Below, piece by piece: positions 10,403 through 18,580 of a stretch of 43,345 nucleotides of DNA; position 1 is the stretch's first letter, and every line of letters starts with the position of its first letter. A program made the translations under genes and the position numbers. Source of the DNA: an uncultured Sphingomonas sp. (GTDB lineage: Bacteria; Pseudomonadota; Alphaproteobacteria; Sphingomonadales; Sphingomonadaceae); NCBI RefSeq assembly GCF_913778135.1, contig NZ_CAJYVU010000045.1, positions 1-43,345 on the forward strand. Direction: 5' to 3'. The notes beneath the pieces were generated by a model. The model saw only the letters and a list, made by a program, of their open reading frames with translations, did not search any database and had not been told where the DNA came from.

Positions 10403-11620
10403 TCAGCCGCGCGCGAAAAGCCGTTTCCACGCCGGCTTGCTGCTGGCGGACTGGAGCACCCCGCGCCGGAACAGCCGCGCCCCGACGGTGATGAAGATCG
10501 ACACCCACATGAGCTGCCACGCGAGCGCCGCTGCGTGCGGCCACAGCTCGGGCCGATTGGCGGCATGCCCCGCCATCGCGAAGGGGGATGAGAGCGGGAA
10601 CAGCTCGGCCAGCGTCGCGATCCACGTGCCCGGGCGCGATGCGGCAGCGCTGGAGAGCGCGAACATGCCGACCTGTACGACGGTGATCGGCAGCGACAGC
10701 ATCTGGATCTCGCGCATCGTCGATGCCTGCGCGCCGACGCCTAGGAACACCGCGCCGAGCAGCAGATAGGCGGTGGTGAAATAGGCGACGAACAGCAGCG
10801 CGAACCAGCCGAGGCCGACCGCGGGCACGAGCTGCGCTGCCTGCAAGGCGAGATCGGCGGGGAGGAACTGCCCCACCTGCGCGATGATCGTGCCCCAGAA
10901 GGCTACGAACAGCACTGCGACCCCGAACATGCCGAGCAGCTTGCCGAGAAACACCGATTCGAGCGGCACGGCGGCGGCGAGCACCTCGATCACCTTGTTG
11001 TTGCGCTCCTCCGCCATCGTGCCGACGACCTGACCCGACAGGAACAAGGTCAGGAAGAAGATGCCGAAGACGGCGAAGAAGGCGGCAGTCTTCTGCCCGC
11101 CCTGCGACGGGGTGGAGATGCTGACGCGTTCGATCTTGGGCGTCGACAACCGCGCCTCGCCGGTGGCGTGGCGGCGCAGCGCCACGTCGGCGACGGCGGC
11201 TAAGTAACGCGCGTCGCGGCGATTGCCCGCGGCGTAGAAGATCGCGGGACGGTCGAGCGGTCCCTGCATCACCGCCGACACGTCGAAGTCGCGCCGGCGC
11301 AACTGCCCGCGCGGATCGACCGGATCGGCGACGACGACGATCGCGGGAGGGCGCGCGTCGCGCGGGAAGGTCGCGCGCAACTGCTCGTCGGCCGCGCGCA
11401 CCAGCCGTGCCTCGTCGAGCGGCATGACCAGCACCATGCGCTGCTTGTCGGACGACCCGTCGGCGGCGTTCGCCGCGCCGAGGCCACCGATCGCGCCAAA
11501 CGAACTCATGATCAACGGCGCGAACAGGAACAGGAGGAAGATCGGCGTGAAGACGGTCGCGATGAAGTCGCGGCGCGCGATCGTCAGCGTCTGGCGGAGC
11601 TGGCGTTGGAAGCGCGTCAT
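10403..11620 (-). CDS. ABC-2 type exporter permease (NatB-like)
   Basis: The 405-residue membrane protein has a first helix near residues 20-45 (FIATVFTPIFLLFLFAPLI) and a large extracytoplasmic domain of about 170 residues. A cluster of five or so C-terminal helices follows, including FFAVFGIFFLTLFLSGQVVG and the conserved EERNNKVIEVL motif. This is the NatB/CcmB-like exporter layout, in which a half-transporter pairs with a separate ATPase to export ions, drugs or lipids; the substrate is unknown. The ATG start at 11620 overlaps the stop of the ATPase gene by 4 bases (ATGA), so the two are coupled. It ends 63 bases before the P450 start. Confidence 0.9.
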   Translation of the reverse strand: MTRFQRQLRQTLTIARRDFIATVFTPIFLLFLFAPLIMSSFGAIGGLGAANAADGSSDKQRMVLVMPLDEARLVRAADEQLRATFPRDARPPAIVVVADPVDPRGQLRRRDFDVSAVMQGPLDRPAIFYAAGNRRDARYLAAVADVALRRHATGEARLSTPKIERVSISTPSQGGQKTAAFFAVFGIFFLTLFLSGQVVGTMAEERNNKVIEVLAAAVPLESVFLGKLLGMFGVAVLFVAFWGTIIAQVGQFLPADLALQAAQLVPAVGLGWFALLFVAYFTTAYLLLGAVFLGVGAQASTMREIQMLSLPITVVQVGMFALSSAAASRPGTWIATLAELFPLSSPFAMAGHAANRPELWPHAAALAWQLMWVSIFITVGARLFRRGVLQSASSKPAWKRLFARG

Positions 11621-12534
11621 CGTGCGGTCTCCACGGCCTGCGCGCCGACGATGTGGACGAATGCCTCGTGCAGGCCCGGCCGCTCGATCGACAGGCCGGA
11701 GATGCCGTGGCCGGCGTCGATCAACTGCTTCAGCGTCCGCTCGATCCCGTCGGGCGGCAGCGTGAAGCGCCAGCCCTCGCCATCGCGCGTCGCATCGGCG
11801 GGAAGCGCGGCGACAATATCTGGTCCGGGGTGATTGGGCACGTAATGGACCTGCTGCGGCAGCAGCGCGCGCGCCTCCTCGACCGTTCCCTCGAAGCGGC
11901 GCTTGCCGCCCGCGATCACGGCGAGACGGTCGCACAGGCGCTGCGCGTGCGACATGATGTGGGTGGAGAACAGGATCGTCGCGCCACGGTCGCGCTCGGC
12001 GACGATCAGCCGCTCCAGCCGTTCCTGGTTGACGGGGTCGAGCCCGGAGAAGGGTTCGTCGAGCACGAGCATTTCGGGCTGGTGGACGACCGAGCCGAGC
12101 AGCTGGACGAGCTGCGCCATGCCCTTCGACAGCTTGCGGATCTTCTCATCGGCGGCGTGGCCGAGCCCGGCGGCCTCAAGCATCTCGCCGGCGCGCGCGC
12201 GTCCCAGGCGCCAGTCGAGCCCGCGCAATGCGCCCATGAAGGCGATCGCCTCGCGCGCCTTCATCGCCGGATAGAGCCCGCGCTCCTCGGGCAGGTAGCC
12301 GACCTGGTCGCTCGCATCCTGCGGCTGCGCGTGGCCGAGCAGGGTGCGGGATCCAGCGTCAGGTTCGATGATACCGAGCAGCATCCTGAGCGTCGTCGTC
12401 TTGCCCGCGCCGTTCGGGCCGAGCACGCCGTAGATCGCGCCCGTCGGCACCGCCAGATCGACGCCGTCGACGACGCGGCGCTCGCCGAAGCGCTTGACCA
12501 ATCCCTCGGCGGTGACCGCCCAATCCCCTGCCAC
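11617..12534 (-). CDS. ABC transporter ATP-binding protein (NatA-like)
   Basis: ATPase partner of the following ABC-2 permease. The 305-residue protein shows Walker A GPNGAGKTT near residues 38-46, a Q-loop region GYLPEERGLYP and the signature LSKGMAQLVQL. Walker B is MLVLDEPFSGLDP and the switch histidine is in FSTHIM. A C-terminal DUF4162-type domain typical of NatA proteins ends the chain. I start it at GTG 12534, which has GGGGGTGA upstream and places the ABC domain at the N-terminus. The frame continues open upstream into the intergenic and lipoprotein region without coding character. It probably belongs to one transcript with the EI24 and lipoprotein genes upstream; the gap is 58 bases. 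Confidence 0.93.
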   Translation of the reverse strand: MAGDWAVTAEGLVKRFGERRVVDGVDLAVPTGAIYGVLGPNGAGKTTTLRMLLGIIEPDAGSRTLLGHAQPQDASDQVGYLPEERGLYPAMKAREAIAFMGALRGLDWRLGRARAGEMLEAAGLGHAADEKIRKLSKGMAQLVQLLGSVVHQPEMLVLDEPFSGLDPVNQERLERLIVAERDRGATILFSTHIMSHAQRLCDRLAVIAGGKRRFEGTVEEARALLPQQVHYVPNHPGPDIVAALPADATRDGEGWRFTLPPDGIERTLKQLIDAGHGISGLSIERPGLHEAFVHIVGAQAVETAR

Positions 12535-12592
12535 GCACTCACCCCCGTCGTTCGCCGGTGGTGGTAGCGCGCCGGTCCGCGTCCCGAAAGCG

Positions 12593-12949
12593 CTACTTAC
12601 CGCCGTCGCGGCGGGATAGGGCAGCGATGCAGCTGGCGCGGTCGATCGGGCTACCGTCGCGCTGGCGGGCGTCGACCCAGGTGACGCGCGGATCGCCGCT
12701 GCCTTTGGGGTAGAGGTACGCGTCGAGGACGCAGATCGCGCTTTCGAACTGGAGCTTGCGCGCGGTGCCTTCGCGCACGTCGGCGTCGGGATTGCCGAAC
12801 AGGCGGACGAGCCCGGCGGCATCCTGTCCCATCACCGCGAGATTGGCCTGCGACGGCGCGCTGCTGAGCGCGGGCGGCGGGGTGACGCCGGTCGGTCCGC
12901 AGGCGGCCAGCGCGGCGAAGGGAGTGAGCGGGAGCAAACGGCGGATCAT
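12593..12949 (-). CDS. Small predicted lipoprotein
   Basis: The 118-residue product has a lipoprotein signal with lipobox LAAC near residue 17 (PLTPFAALAACGPTG), a Pro/Ser-rich linker, and a soluble domain. Recognisable phrases in that domain are AGLVRLFGNPDADVREG, LQFESAICVLDAYLYPKG and VTWVDAR. Similar small lipoproteins occur in sphingomonads, but I know no function; the combination of a short domain ending near CIAAL with a DxYLYP segment is all I can describe. The start ATG at 12949 overlaps the stop of the EI24 gene by 4 bases (ATGA), so the pair is translationally coupled. Confidence 0.82.
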   Translation of the reverse strand: MIRRLLPLTPFAALAACGPTGVTPPPALSSAPSQANLAVMGQDAAGLVRLFGNPDADVREGTARKLQFESAICVLDAYLYPKGSGDPRVTWVDARQRDGSPIDRASCIAALSRRDGGK

Positions 12950-13614
12950 GGTCGCGTCCTGTGGAACAGATGGGTCGCCATCGCCGCGCCGAGCACGGGG
13001 GCGAGCAGGTTGAACAGCGGAACCACGAACAACCCCGTGCCCGCAAGCCCCAGCAGGAAGCGTTTGGCCGCATTCGCCTTGCGCCAGTCGCGCATCGCCG
13101 CACGCGACAGATGCCTGCTCGCCACCATGTCCGACAGGTCGCGTCCGAGCAGCCACGCGTTGACCACGAAGAACGCCGCCGCGGTGCCGACACCGGTGAC
13201 CAGCAGCGCAAGGTACACCGGCGTCATGAGGAGGTTGACGAGGAGGAACCGCACAGCGGAGCCCAGACCCATCTGCATCGAGCGATGAAGCGGGACTGCA
13301 CGAGCGCTCGCCAATGCGGCCGGATAATGTTTGCGTTCGACCGCGGCGACGACATCGTCGGCGAAGACGCCCACCACCAGCACCGCGATCGCGCGGAACA
13401 GCAGCCACAGCGCGAGCAGCGTCGCAAGCGTCGCCGCCGCACCCGCAAGCGCATTGTGGTAGCGCCAGTCCGCCATCGCCGCGTCGAGGCTCCACCAGAT
13501 CGCCGCACCGAGCGCCGCGAAGATCGCGAGCGTCAGCGCCAGCGACCTGGCAAGCACGCGCCGGATCGCAGGATCGCCGAGTTGGCCGAGCGAGAGCAGC
13601 AGCGCGTGGAACAT
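12946..13614 (-). CDS. EI24-domain integral membrane protein (CysZ-like)
   Basis: The 222-residue protein has about five hydrophobic segments. Visible landmarks are SLALTLAIFAALGAAIW, TLATLLALWLLFRAIAVLVV, the ADDVVAAVERKHYP segment after the second helix, and the FVVNAWLLGRDLSDMV motif. It ends in a C-terminal helix pair near VPLFNLLAPVLGAAMATHLF. These are hallmarks of the EI24/CysZ family; CysZ itself is a sulfate channel, but most alphaproteobacterial members are unassigned. The ATG at 13614 is the first plausible start, the frame upstream being antisense to the kinase leader. It is divergent from the PfkB-family gene, with about 120 bases between starts that must hold both promoters. Confidence 0.85.
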   Translation of the reverse strand: MFHALLLSLGQLGDPAIRRVLARSLALTLAIFAALGAAIWWSLDAAMADWRYHNALAGAAATLATLLALWLLFRAIAVLVVGVFADDVVAAVERKHYPAALASARAVPLHRSMQMGLGSAVRFLLVNLLMTPVYLALLVTGVGTAAAFFVVNAWLLGRDLSDMVASRHLSRAAMRDWRKANAAKRFLLGLAGTGLFVVPLFNLLAPVLGAAMATHLFHRTRP

Positions 13615-13733
13615 GAGCGCGAGGATCGCGGGCCGCGGTGTATGCGTCAATGGTTGCGGCGTGCCGGCGGCTTGGCTACCGCGAGCGCCATCCGCGCCGG
13701 CCGATATGCCCGCGCCCCTGTTGGAGCACCTTC

Positions 13734-14729
13734 TTGACCGAACCCCGTTACGATGTGGTCGCGATCGGCAACGCCATCGTCGACGTCCTCTCGCCCGCCG
13801 ACGACGGCTTCGTCGCCGAGAACGGCATGACCAAGGGCGCGATGGCGCTGATGTTCTCACCCGAGGAGGCCGACGCGCTCTACGCCAAGATGGGACCGGG
13901 GCAGGAGGTGTCGGGCGGTTCGGCCGCGAACACGATCGCGGGCATGGCGGCACTGGGCAGCGAGTGCGCCTTCATCGGGCAGGTCGCCGACGACCAATTG
14001 GGCGAGGTGTTCGCACACGACATTCATGCCGCGGGCATCCGTTTCGACGTGTCCGCGCGCGCGGGGCAGCCGACCACCGGGCGCTGCCTGATCTTCGTGA
14101 CGCCCGACGGGCAGCGAACGATGAACACGTTCCTGGGCGCGTCGCACTACCTGCCGGCGGAGTCGATCGACGCCAAGCTGATCGAGGACGCGCGCTACCT
14201 CTATCTCGAAGGCTATTTGTGGGACCCGGAGGAGCCGCGCGCCGCGATGCGTGCCGCGATCGACATCGCGCGCAAGGCCGGGCGCAAGGTCGCGTTCACG
14301 CTGTCGGCGGAGTTCGTGATCGATCGCCACCGCGCCGCGTTCCAGGAACTGATCGATCAGGGGCTGATCGACGTGCTGTTCGCCAACGAGGCGGAAATCG
14401 TGTTTCTGACGCAGGCCGCGGACGTCGACTCGGCGATCGCCGCCGTGTCGGACAAGGTGCCGCTGGTCGTCGTGACGCTGAGCGAGCGCGGGGCGCTGGC
14501 ACAGGCGGGCGAGGAGCGCGTGACGGTGCCGGCGCAACCGATCGACGCGGTGGTCGACACGACCGGCGCGGGCGATCTGTTCGCCGCTGGTTTCCTGCAC
14601 GGTCAGGCACGGGGCAAGACGCTGGAGCAGTCACTGACGCTCGGCGCGGTGTGTGCGGCCGAGGTCATCAGCCATTTCGGCGCCCGCCCGATCGCCGACC
14701 TGAAGGAGCTGGCGCAGAAGGCGCTCTGA
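13734..14729 (+). CDS. PfkB-family carbohydrate/adenosine kinase
   Basis: ATP-dependent sugar or nucleoside kinase of the ribokinase fold. The 331-residue protein begins with the glycine-rich YDVVAIGNAIVDVL strand and has the substrate-side GGSAANT motif (61-67). It carries the PfkB signature 2 DTTGAGDLFAAGF (275-287), in which Asp281 is the catalytic base. Alphaproteobacterial proteins of this type are annotated as adenosine kinases, which salvage adenosine to AMP; substrate is inferred. I take the TTG at 13734 as the start because GGAG lies 7 bases upstream and the fold starts within six residues. In-frame ATGs upstream give an Arg/Pro-rich extension foreign to the family. hrpB follows after 13 bases. 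Confidence 0.9.
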   Translation: MTEPRYDVVAIGNAIVDVLSPADDGFVAENGMTKGAMALMFSPEEADALYAKMGPGQEVSGGSAANTIAGMAALGSECAFIGQVADDQLGEVFAHDIHAAGIRFDVSARAGQPTTGRCLIFVTPDGQRTMNTFLGASHYLPAESIDAKLIEDARYLYLEGYLWDPEEPRAAMRAAIDIARKAGRKVAFTLSAEFVIDRHRAAFQELIDQGLIDVLFANEAEIVFLTQAADVDSAIAAVSDKVPLVVVTLSERGALAQAGEERVTVPAQPIDAVVDTTGAGDLFAAGFLHGQARGKTLEQSLTLGAVCAAEVISHFGARPIADLKELAQKAL

Positions 14730-14742
14730 CCGGGTTAGCCCA

Positions 14743-17169
14743 GTGACGGCGCTGCCGATCCACGCCGTCCTGCCCGACCTGCTTGCGGCGCTGCGTGCAG
14801 GCTCGTCGGCAGTGCTGGTGGCGCCACCGGGCGCGGGCAAGACGACCGCGGTCGCGCCCGCGCTGCTGGGCGAGGATTGGTGCACGGGCGAGGTGCTGGT
14901 CACGTCCCCGCGCCGGCTCGCCGCGCGCGCGGCGGCGGAGCGGATGGCGGCGCTGGCGGACGAGGCGGTCGGGCGCACCTTCGGCTATGCGACGCGGCTC
15001 GACAGCAAGCGGTCGGCGGCGACGCGCGTGACGGTCGTGACTGAAGGCATTCTGACCGCGCGGTTACAAGCCGACCCCGAACTGTCGGGCGTGTCGGCGA
15101 TCCTCTTCGACGAGGTGCACGAACGCAGCCTCGACGGTGATTTCGGGCTGGCGCTGGCACTCGACGCACAAGCCGGGTTGCGGCCGGACCTGCGCGTAGT
15201 GGCGATGTCGGCGACGCTCGATGGCGCGCGTTTCGCGGCGCTGATGGATGGTGCGCCCATGATCGAGAGCGCGGGGCGCAGCTATCCTCTGGTGCTCCGC
15301 CACGTCGGTCGCGGGGGCGAGCAGCGGATCGAGCAGGCGATGGCCGGGGCGATCCGGCAGGCGCTGGCGGAGGAAGAGGGCGGCGTGCTCGCCTTCCTGC
15401 CTGGCGTTGCGGAGATCGAGCGCACCGCGACCGTGCTCGGCGATCTGCCGAATGTCACGCTCCACCGGCTGCACGGCAGCCTCGACCCCGCCGCGCAGCG
15501 CGCTGCCATTCGTGCGGAGCCGGATGGTGCACGCAAGCTGGTGCTCGCGACCTCGATCGCGGAGACGAGCCTGACGCTCGACGGCATCCGCGTGGTGGTG
15601 GACTCCGGGCTCGCGCGACGCCCGCGCTACGACCGTGCGGCGGGGATGACGCGGCTGGTGACCGAGCGCGAGAGCCAGGCGGCGGCGACGCAGCGCGCCG
15701 GGCGCGCGGCGCGGCAGGGGCCGGGGGCTGCGTACCGGTTGTGGGAGGAAGCGGCGACTGCGGGGATGCCGCGCTTCGACCCACCCGAGATTTTGGAGGC
15801 GGACCTTTCGGCGCTGCTGCTCGCCACCGCGATCTGGGGCGTCGCCGATCCGCGCGAGCTGCGCTGGATCGACCCGCCGCCCGAGGCTGCGATTGCCGAG
15901 GCGCGTGCGCGGCTGACGACGCTCGGCGCGCTGGGCGAGGACGGGCGCCCGACGCCGCACGGCCGGCGGATCGCGGCGATGCCGATGGCGCCGCGGCTGG
16001 CGCACATGCTGCTCTCGGCAACCGACAAGCGGCTCGCGGCCGAGATCGCGGTGCTGTTGCAGGAGCGCGGGCTTGGTGGCCCCGACGCCGATCTGGAGGT
16101 GCGGCTGCGGCGCTGGCGCGGCGAGCGCGGGCAAAAAGCGGATGGCGCGCGCAAGCTGGCGGCGAGGTGGACCGGCTCGGCCGGACGGGCAGAGGGTGAG
16201 GCGAGTATCGGCGCGACGCTGGCGCTCGGCTTTCCCGACCGCGTTTCTCGCCGCCGCGATGCGAGCGGGGAGCGCTGGGCCTCGGTCGGCGGGCGCGGGT
16301 TCCGGCTCGACTCGACCGCCTCGCTCGCGCGCGCGGAATGGCTCGCGGTGGCGGAAACGCAGGGAAGTGCGGCGGGCGCGCGCATCCTGTCGGCGGCACC
16401 GCTGACGCTCGCCGAGGTCGAGGACCTGTTCGCCGACCGGATCGAGACGGTACGCAGCGCGACCTTCGACCCCGATACTGGGGCGGTGCAGCCGGTGCGT
16501 GAGCGGCGGCTCGGGGCGATCCGGCTGTCGTCGGGGCCGGACACGCGCGCCGAGCCGTACACGATCGCCGCCGCGCTGGTCGAGGGTGTGCGCCTACACG
16601 GCGTCGCGCTGCTGCCATGGGGCGAGGGGGCGACCGCGCTTCGGCAGCGGGCAGCGTTCGCGGGGGTCGCGCTCGACGACGAGACGTTGACCGAGCGGCT
16701 GGACGAATGGTTGCCCGCGCTGGTCGAGGGGCGTCGGCGATTGGACGCGATCCCGCCGGGTGCGCTCACCGACGCGTTGCGGAACCTGATCGGCTGGGAC
16801 GCGCAGCGCCAGATCGACCGGCTCGCCCCAGCCGATTTCACCACGCCGGCGGGCAGCACGCACGCGATCGATTACGCCGCCGAGGCCGGCCCAACCGTCG
16901 CGCTGCGGGTGCAGTCGCTGTTCGGGCTGGCCGAGCACCCAATCGTCGGCGAGGCCTGCGTTCCGCTGGTGCTGTCGCTCACCTCGCCCGCGGGGCGCCC
17001 GATCCAGACGACGCGCAATCTGCCGGGCTTCTGGGCGGGGTCATGGGTGGCAGTGGCGAAGGAGATGCGCGGGCGCTATCCCAAGCATCCCTGGCCCGAC
17101 GATCCCGCCGCCGCGACCGCGACGCTCAGGACCAAAAAGGCGGATGCGCGGAACGCCGGCGCGCGCTAG
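14743..17169 (+). CDS. hrpB: ATP-dependent helicase HrpB
   Basis: DExH-box helicase of the HrpA/HrpB group, a presumed RNA helicase of unclear physiological role. The 808-residue length fits HrpB. Motif I is APPGAGKTT (27-35), motif II DEVH (123-126) followed by ERSLDGDFGLALAL, motif III SAT near 156, and the C-terminal helicase motifs include TSIAETSLTLDGI and TQRAGRAARQGPG. The HA2-type and HrpB C-terminal domains follow, ending with the family phrase near YPKHPWPDDP. The GTG at 14743 sits 13 bases after the kinase stop and no competing start fits better. Probably cotranscribed with the PfkB-family gene, a pairing without obvious functional meaning. Confidence 0.95.
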   Translation: MTALPIHAVLPDLLAALRAGSSAVLVAPPGAGKTTAVAPALLGEDWCTGEVLVTSPRRLAARAAAERMAALADEAVGRTFGYATRLDSKRSAATRVTVVTEGILTARLQADPELSGVSAILFDEVHERSLDGDFGLALALDAQAGLRPDLRVVAMSATLDGARFAALMDGAPMIESAGRSYPLVLRHVGRGGEQRIEQAMAGAIRQALAEEEGGVLAFLPGVAEIERTATVLGDLPNVTLHRLHGSLDPAAQRAAIRAEPDGARKLVLATSIAETSLTLDGIRVVVDSGLARRPRYDRAAGMTRLVTERESQAAATQRAGRAARQGPGAAYRLWEEAATAGMPRFDPPEILEADLSALLLATAIWGVADPRELRWIDPPPEAAIAEARARLTTLGALGEDGRPTPHGRRIAAMPMAPRLAHMLLSATDKRLAAEIAVLLQERGLGGPDADLEVRLRRWRGERGQKADGARKLAARWTGSAGRAEGEASIGATLALGFPDRVSRRRDASGERWASVGGRGFRLDSTASLARAEWLAVAETQGSAAGARILSAAPLTLAEVEDLFADRIETVRSATFDPDTGAVQPVRERRLGAIRLSSGPDTRAEPYTIAAALVEGVRLHGVALLPWGEGATALRQRAAFAGVALDDETLTERLDEWLPALVEGRRRLDAIPPGALTDALRNLIGWDAQRQIDRLAPADFTTPAGSTHAIDYAAEAGPTVALRVQSLFGLAEHPIVGEACVPLVLSLTSPAGRPIQTTRNLPGFWAGSWVAVAKEMRGRYPKHPWPDDPAAATATLRTKKADARNAGAR

Positions 17170-17210
17170 AGCATCTGGCAACATACGAGACCGGTTCGAG
17201 AGTTTTCCTA

Positions 17211-17492
17211 ATGGCCAACGCCCGCATCTATCAGCGCCCGAAGAACGCCATGCAGTCGGGTCGATTCGCCACGACACACTGGGTGCTGGAGTTCGAGCCC
17301 ACTGAGCCCAAGCGTGCCGACCCGCTGACCGGCTGGGCCGGCAGTGGCGACGTGCGCGAACAGGTGAAGCTGAGCTTTCCGTCGTGCGACGCCGCGGTTG
17401 CCTACGCCGAGGATCAGGGGCTCGCCTATACGGTTATCCCGACACCGACCAAGAAGCTGAAGCTGCAGAGCTACGCCGACAATTTCCGGTGA
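17211..17492 (+). CDS. NADH dehydrogenase accessory subunit, NDUFS4/ETC complex I 18-kDa type
   Basis: The 93-residue protein matches the ETC_C1_NDUFS4 family, the supernumerary 18-kDa subunit of respiratory complex I that alphaproteobacteria share with mitochondria. Visible family phrases are ARIYQRPKNAMQSG, the conserved WVLEFEP and DPLTGWAGSGD segments, AVAYAEDQGLAYTV and the closing SYADNFR. It is expected to sit on the peripheral arm near the NADH module. The nuo operon is elsewhere, as is usual for this gene. The ATG at 17211 begins at the conserved N-terminus. Its stop overlaps the next gene by 4 bases (GTGA). Confidence 0.94.
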   Translation: MANARIYQRPKNAMQSGRFATTHWVLEFEPTEPKRADPLTGWAGSGDVREQVKLSFPSCDAAVAYAEDQGLAYTVIPTPTKKLKLQSYADNFR

Positions 17493-18040
17493 CGCTGTCC
17501 GCGACACCCTGGCCCAGACTGGCGCCGGGTGAGCGGATAGCGTGGCAGGGTGCACCCGCGCGCGGGTTGCGGCTGACGCGGCGGGACCTGATGCTGGTGC
17601 CGTTCAGCATGGTCTGGCTCGGCTTCGTCATCTTTTGGAACATCGGCGTGGGTCATAGCGACGGTGCACCGTTGCCGTTCAGACTGTTCGGCCTCCTCTT
17701 TCTGCTGATTGGGTTGTTTTTCTTTGTCGGACGCTTCTTCGTCGACGCCTGGCTACGCGGCCGGACGCGGTATGTCCTGACCGGGCGACGCGCGGCGATC
17801 GAGCGCGCGGGACCGTTCGGCGTGCGCACGATCGTCGACCTGCAGGCGGTCGGCGACGTACATCTGACGACCGAGCTGGGCGGTCATGGGACGATCCGCT
17901 TCGGTGCTGCTACCCCGCTGTTCGGCTTCGGCCGGTCGGGCGTCAGCTACTGGGTGCCGTCGCTGGATCCTATCCCGCAGTTCCTGCTGCTGGAGGACGC
18001 CGATCGCGTGTTCGAGATGGTGCTGGTCGCGCGCGAGTAG
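17489..18040 (+). CDS. PH-like domain membrane protein coupled to the NDUFS4 homologue
   Basis: The 183-residue protein starts with a soluble stretch including LAPGERIAWQGAPARGL, which resembles the opening of bacterial PH-domain membrane proteins. Two adjacent membrane helices follow at about residues 38-85 (MLVPFSMVWLGFVIFWNI and LFGLLFLLIGLFFFVGRFF). A beta-rich cytoplasmic domain comes next (RYVLTGRRAAIERAGPFG, VDLQAVGDVHL). Similar proteins are annotated as DUF/PH-domain proteins without known role. The GTG start at 17489 overlaps the upstream stop as GTGA and lacks a Shine-Dalgarno, so translation is probably coupled. It ends 9 bases from the convergent Nudix gene. Confidence 0.82.
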   Translation: MTLSATPWPRLAPGERIAWQGAPARGLRLTRRDLMLVPFSMVWLGFVIFWNIGVGHSDGAPLPFRLFGLLFLLIGLFFFVGRFFVDAWLRGRTRYVLTGRRAAIERAGPFGVRTIVDLQAVGDVHLTTELGGHGTIRFGAATPLFGFGRSGVSYWVPSLDPIPQFLLLEDADRVFEMVLVARE

Positions 18041-18049
18041 AGCCCGTCG

Positions 18050-18580
18050 CTACAGCAACGCCTCGCCGAGTAGCAGCAGCATCTTGACGTCGATCGCGAC
18101 GCCGGCCGTGCGTTTTGCGGCAACGAAGGCGGGCAGGTTGGCACGCGGGACCAGGATGACCTCGATATTTTCCTGCGCGTCGCCGCCGCCGTCGCCGACC
18201 TTCTCCACGTCGTGTGCGCGCACCAGCGTGAAGCCTTCGCTGGTCATGCCGGGGGAGGCGTAGAAGAAGCCGAGTTCCTCGATGCGTCCGGCGCGGTAGC
18301 CGGTTTCTTCCTCCAGCTCGCGCGCGGCGGCGCTCGCCACGCCTTCTCCCTCCGTATCATCGCCTACTAGGCCTGCGGGTAGTTCAAGGCTGCGACGGCC
18401 GAGCGGGACGCGATATTGCTCGACCAGAATTACCTCTCCCGCGGGCGTATCGGCGTAGATGACCGCCGCCTCGATCCCGCCGCGGCGGCCGACATATTCC
18501 CACCGTCCGCGGCGCACCGCGCGGATGAAGCGGCCTTCCCACATTACCTCGACAGGCTTGTCGGCATCCTCGACGCTCAT
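18050..18580 (-). CDS. NUDIX hydrolase, ADP-ribose pyrophosphatase-like
   Basis: The 176-residue hydrolase carries a complete Nudix box at residues 73-95: G, five residues, E, seven residues, REL-EEETGY. This site binds Mg and cleaves nucleoside diphosphate-X bonds. The preceding EQYRVPLGRRSLELPAG and the following FYASPGMTSEGFTLV are typical of the ADP-ribose pyrophosphatase (NudF) subgroup, though the substrate cannot be fixed by eye. The ATG at 18580 overlaps the stop of the upstream TPM gene by 4 bases (ATGA). It is the last gene of a four-gene minus-strand operon with lemA and two TPM-domain genes, so a link to envelope maintenance is possible but unproven. Confidence 0.93.
   Translation of the reverse strand: MSVEDADKPVEVMWEGRFIRAVRRGRWEYVGRRGGIEAAVIYADTPAGEVILVEQYRVPLGRRSLELPAGLVGDDTEGEGVASAAARELEEETGYRAGRIEELGFFYASPGMTSEGFTLVRAHDVEKVGDGGGDAQENIEVILVPRANLPAFVAAKRTAGVAIDVKMLLLLGEALL

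Noticed and set aside
12535-12822. Upstream extension of the NatA-like ATPase frame.
   Set aside because: Open, but it overlaps the lipoprotein gene and lacks ABC sequence; GTG 12534 with a G-rich ribosome site fits better.
17186-17205. GGTTCGAG resembling a tRNA T-loop between hrpB and the NDUFS4-type gene.
   Set aside because: No acceptor, D-arm or anticodon stem surrounds it in the 41-base gap.
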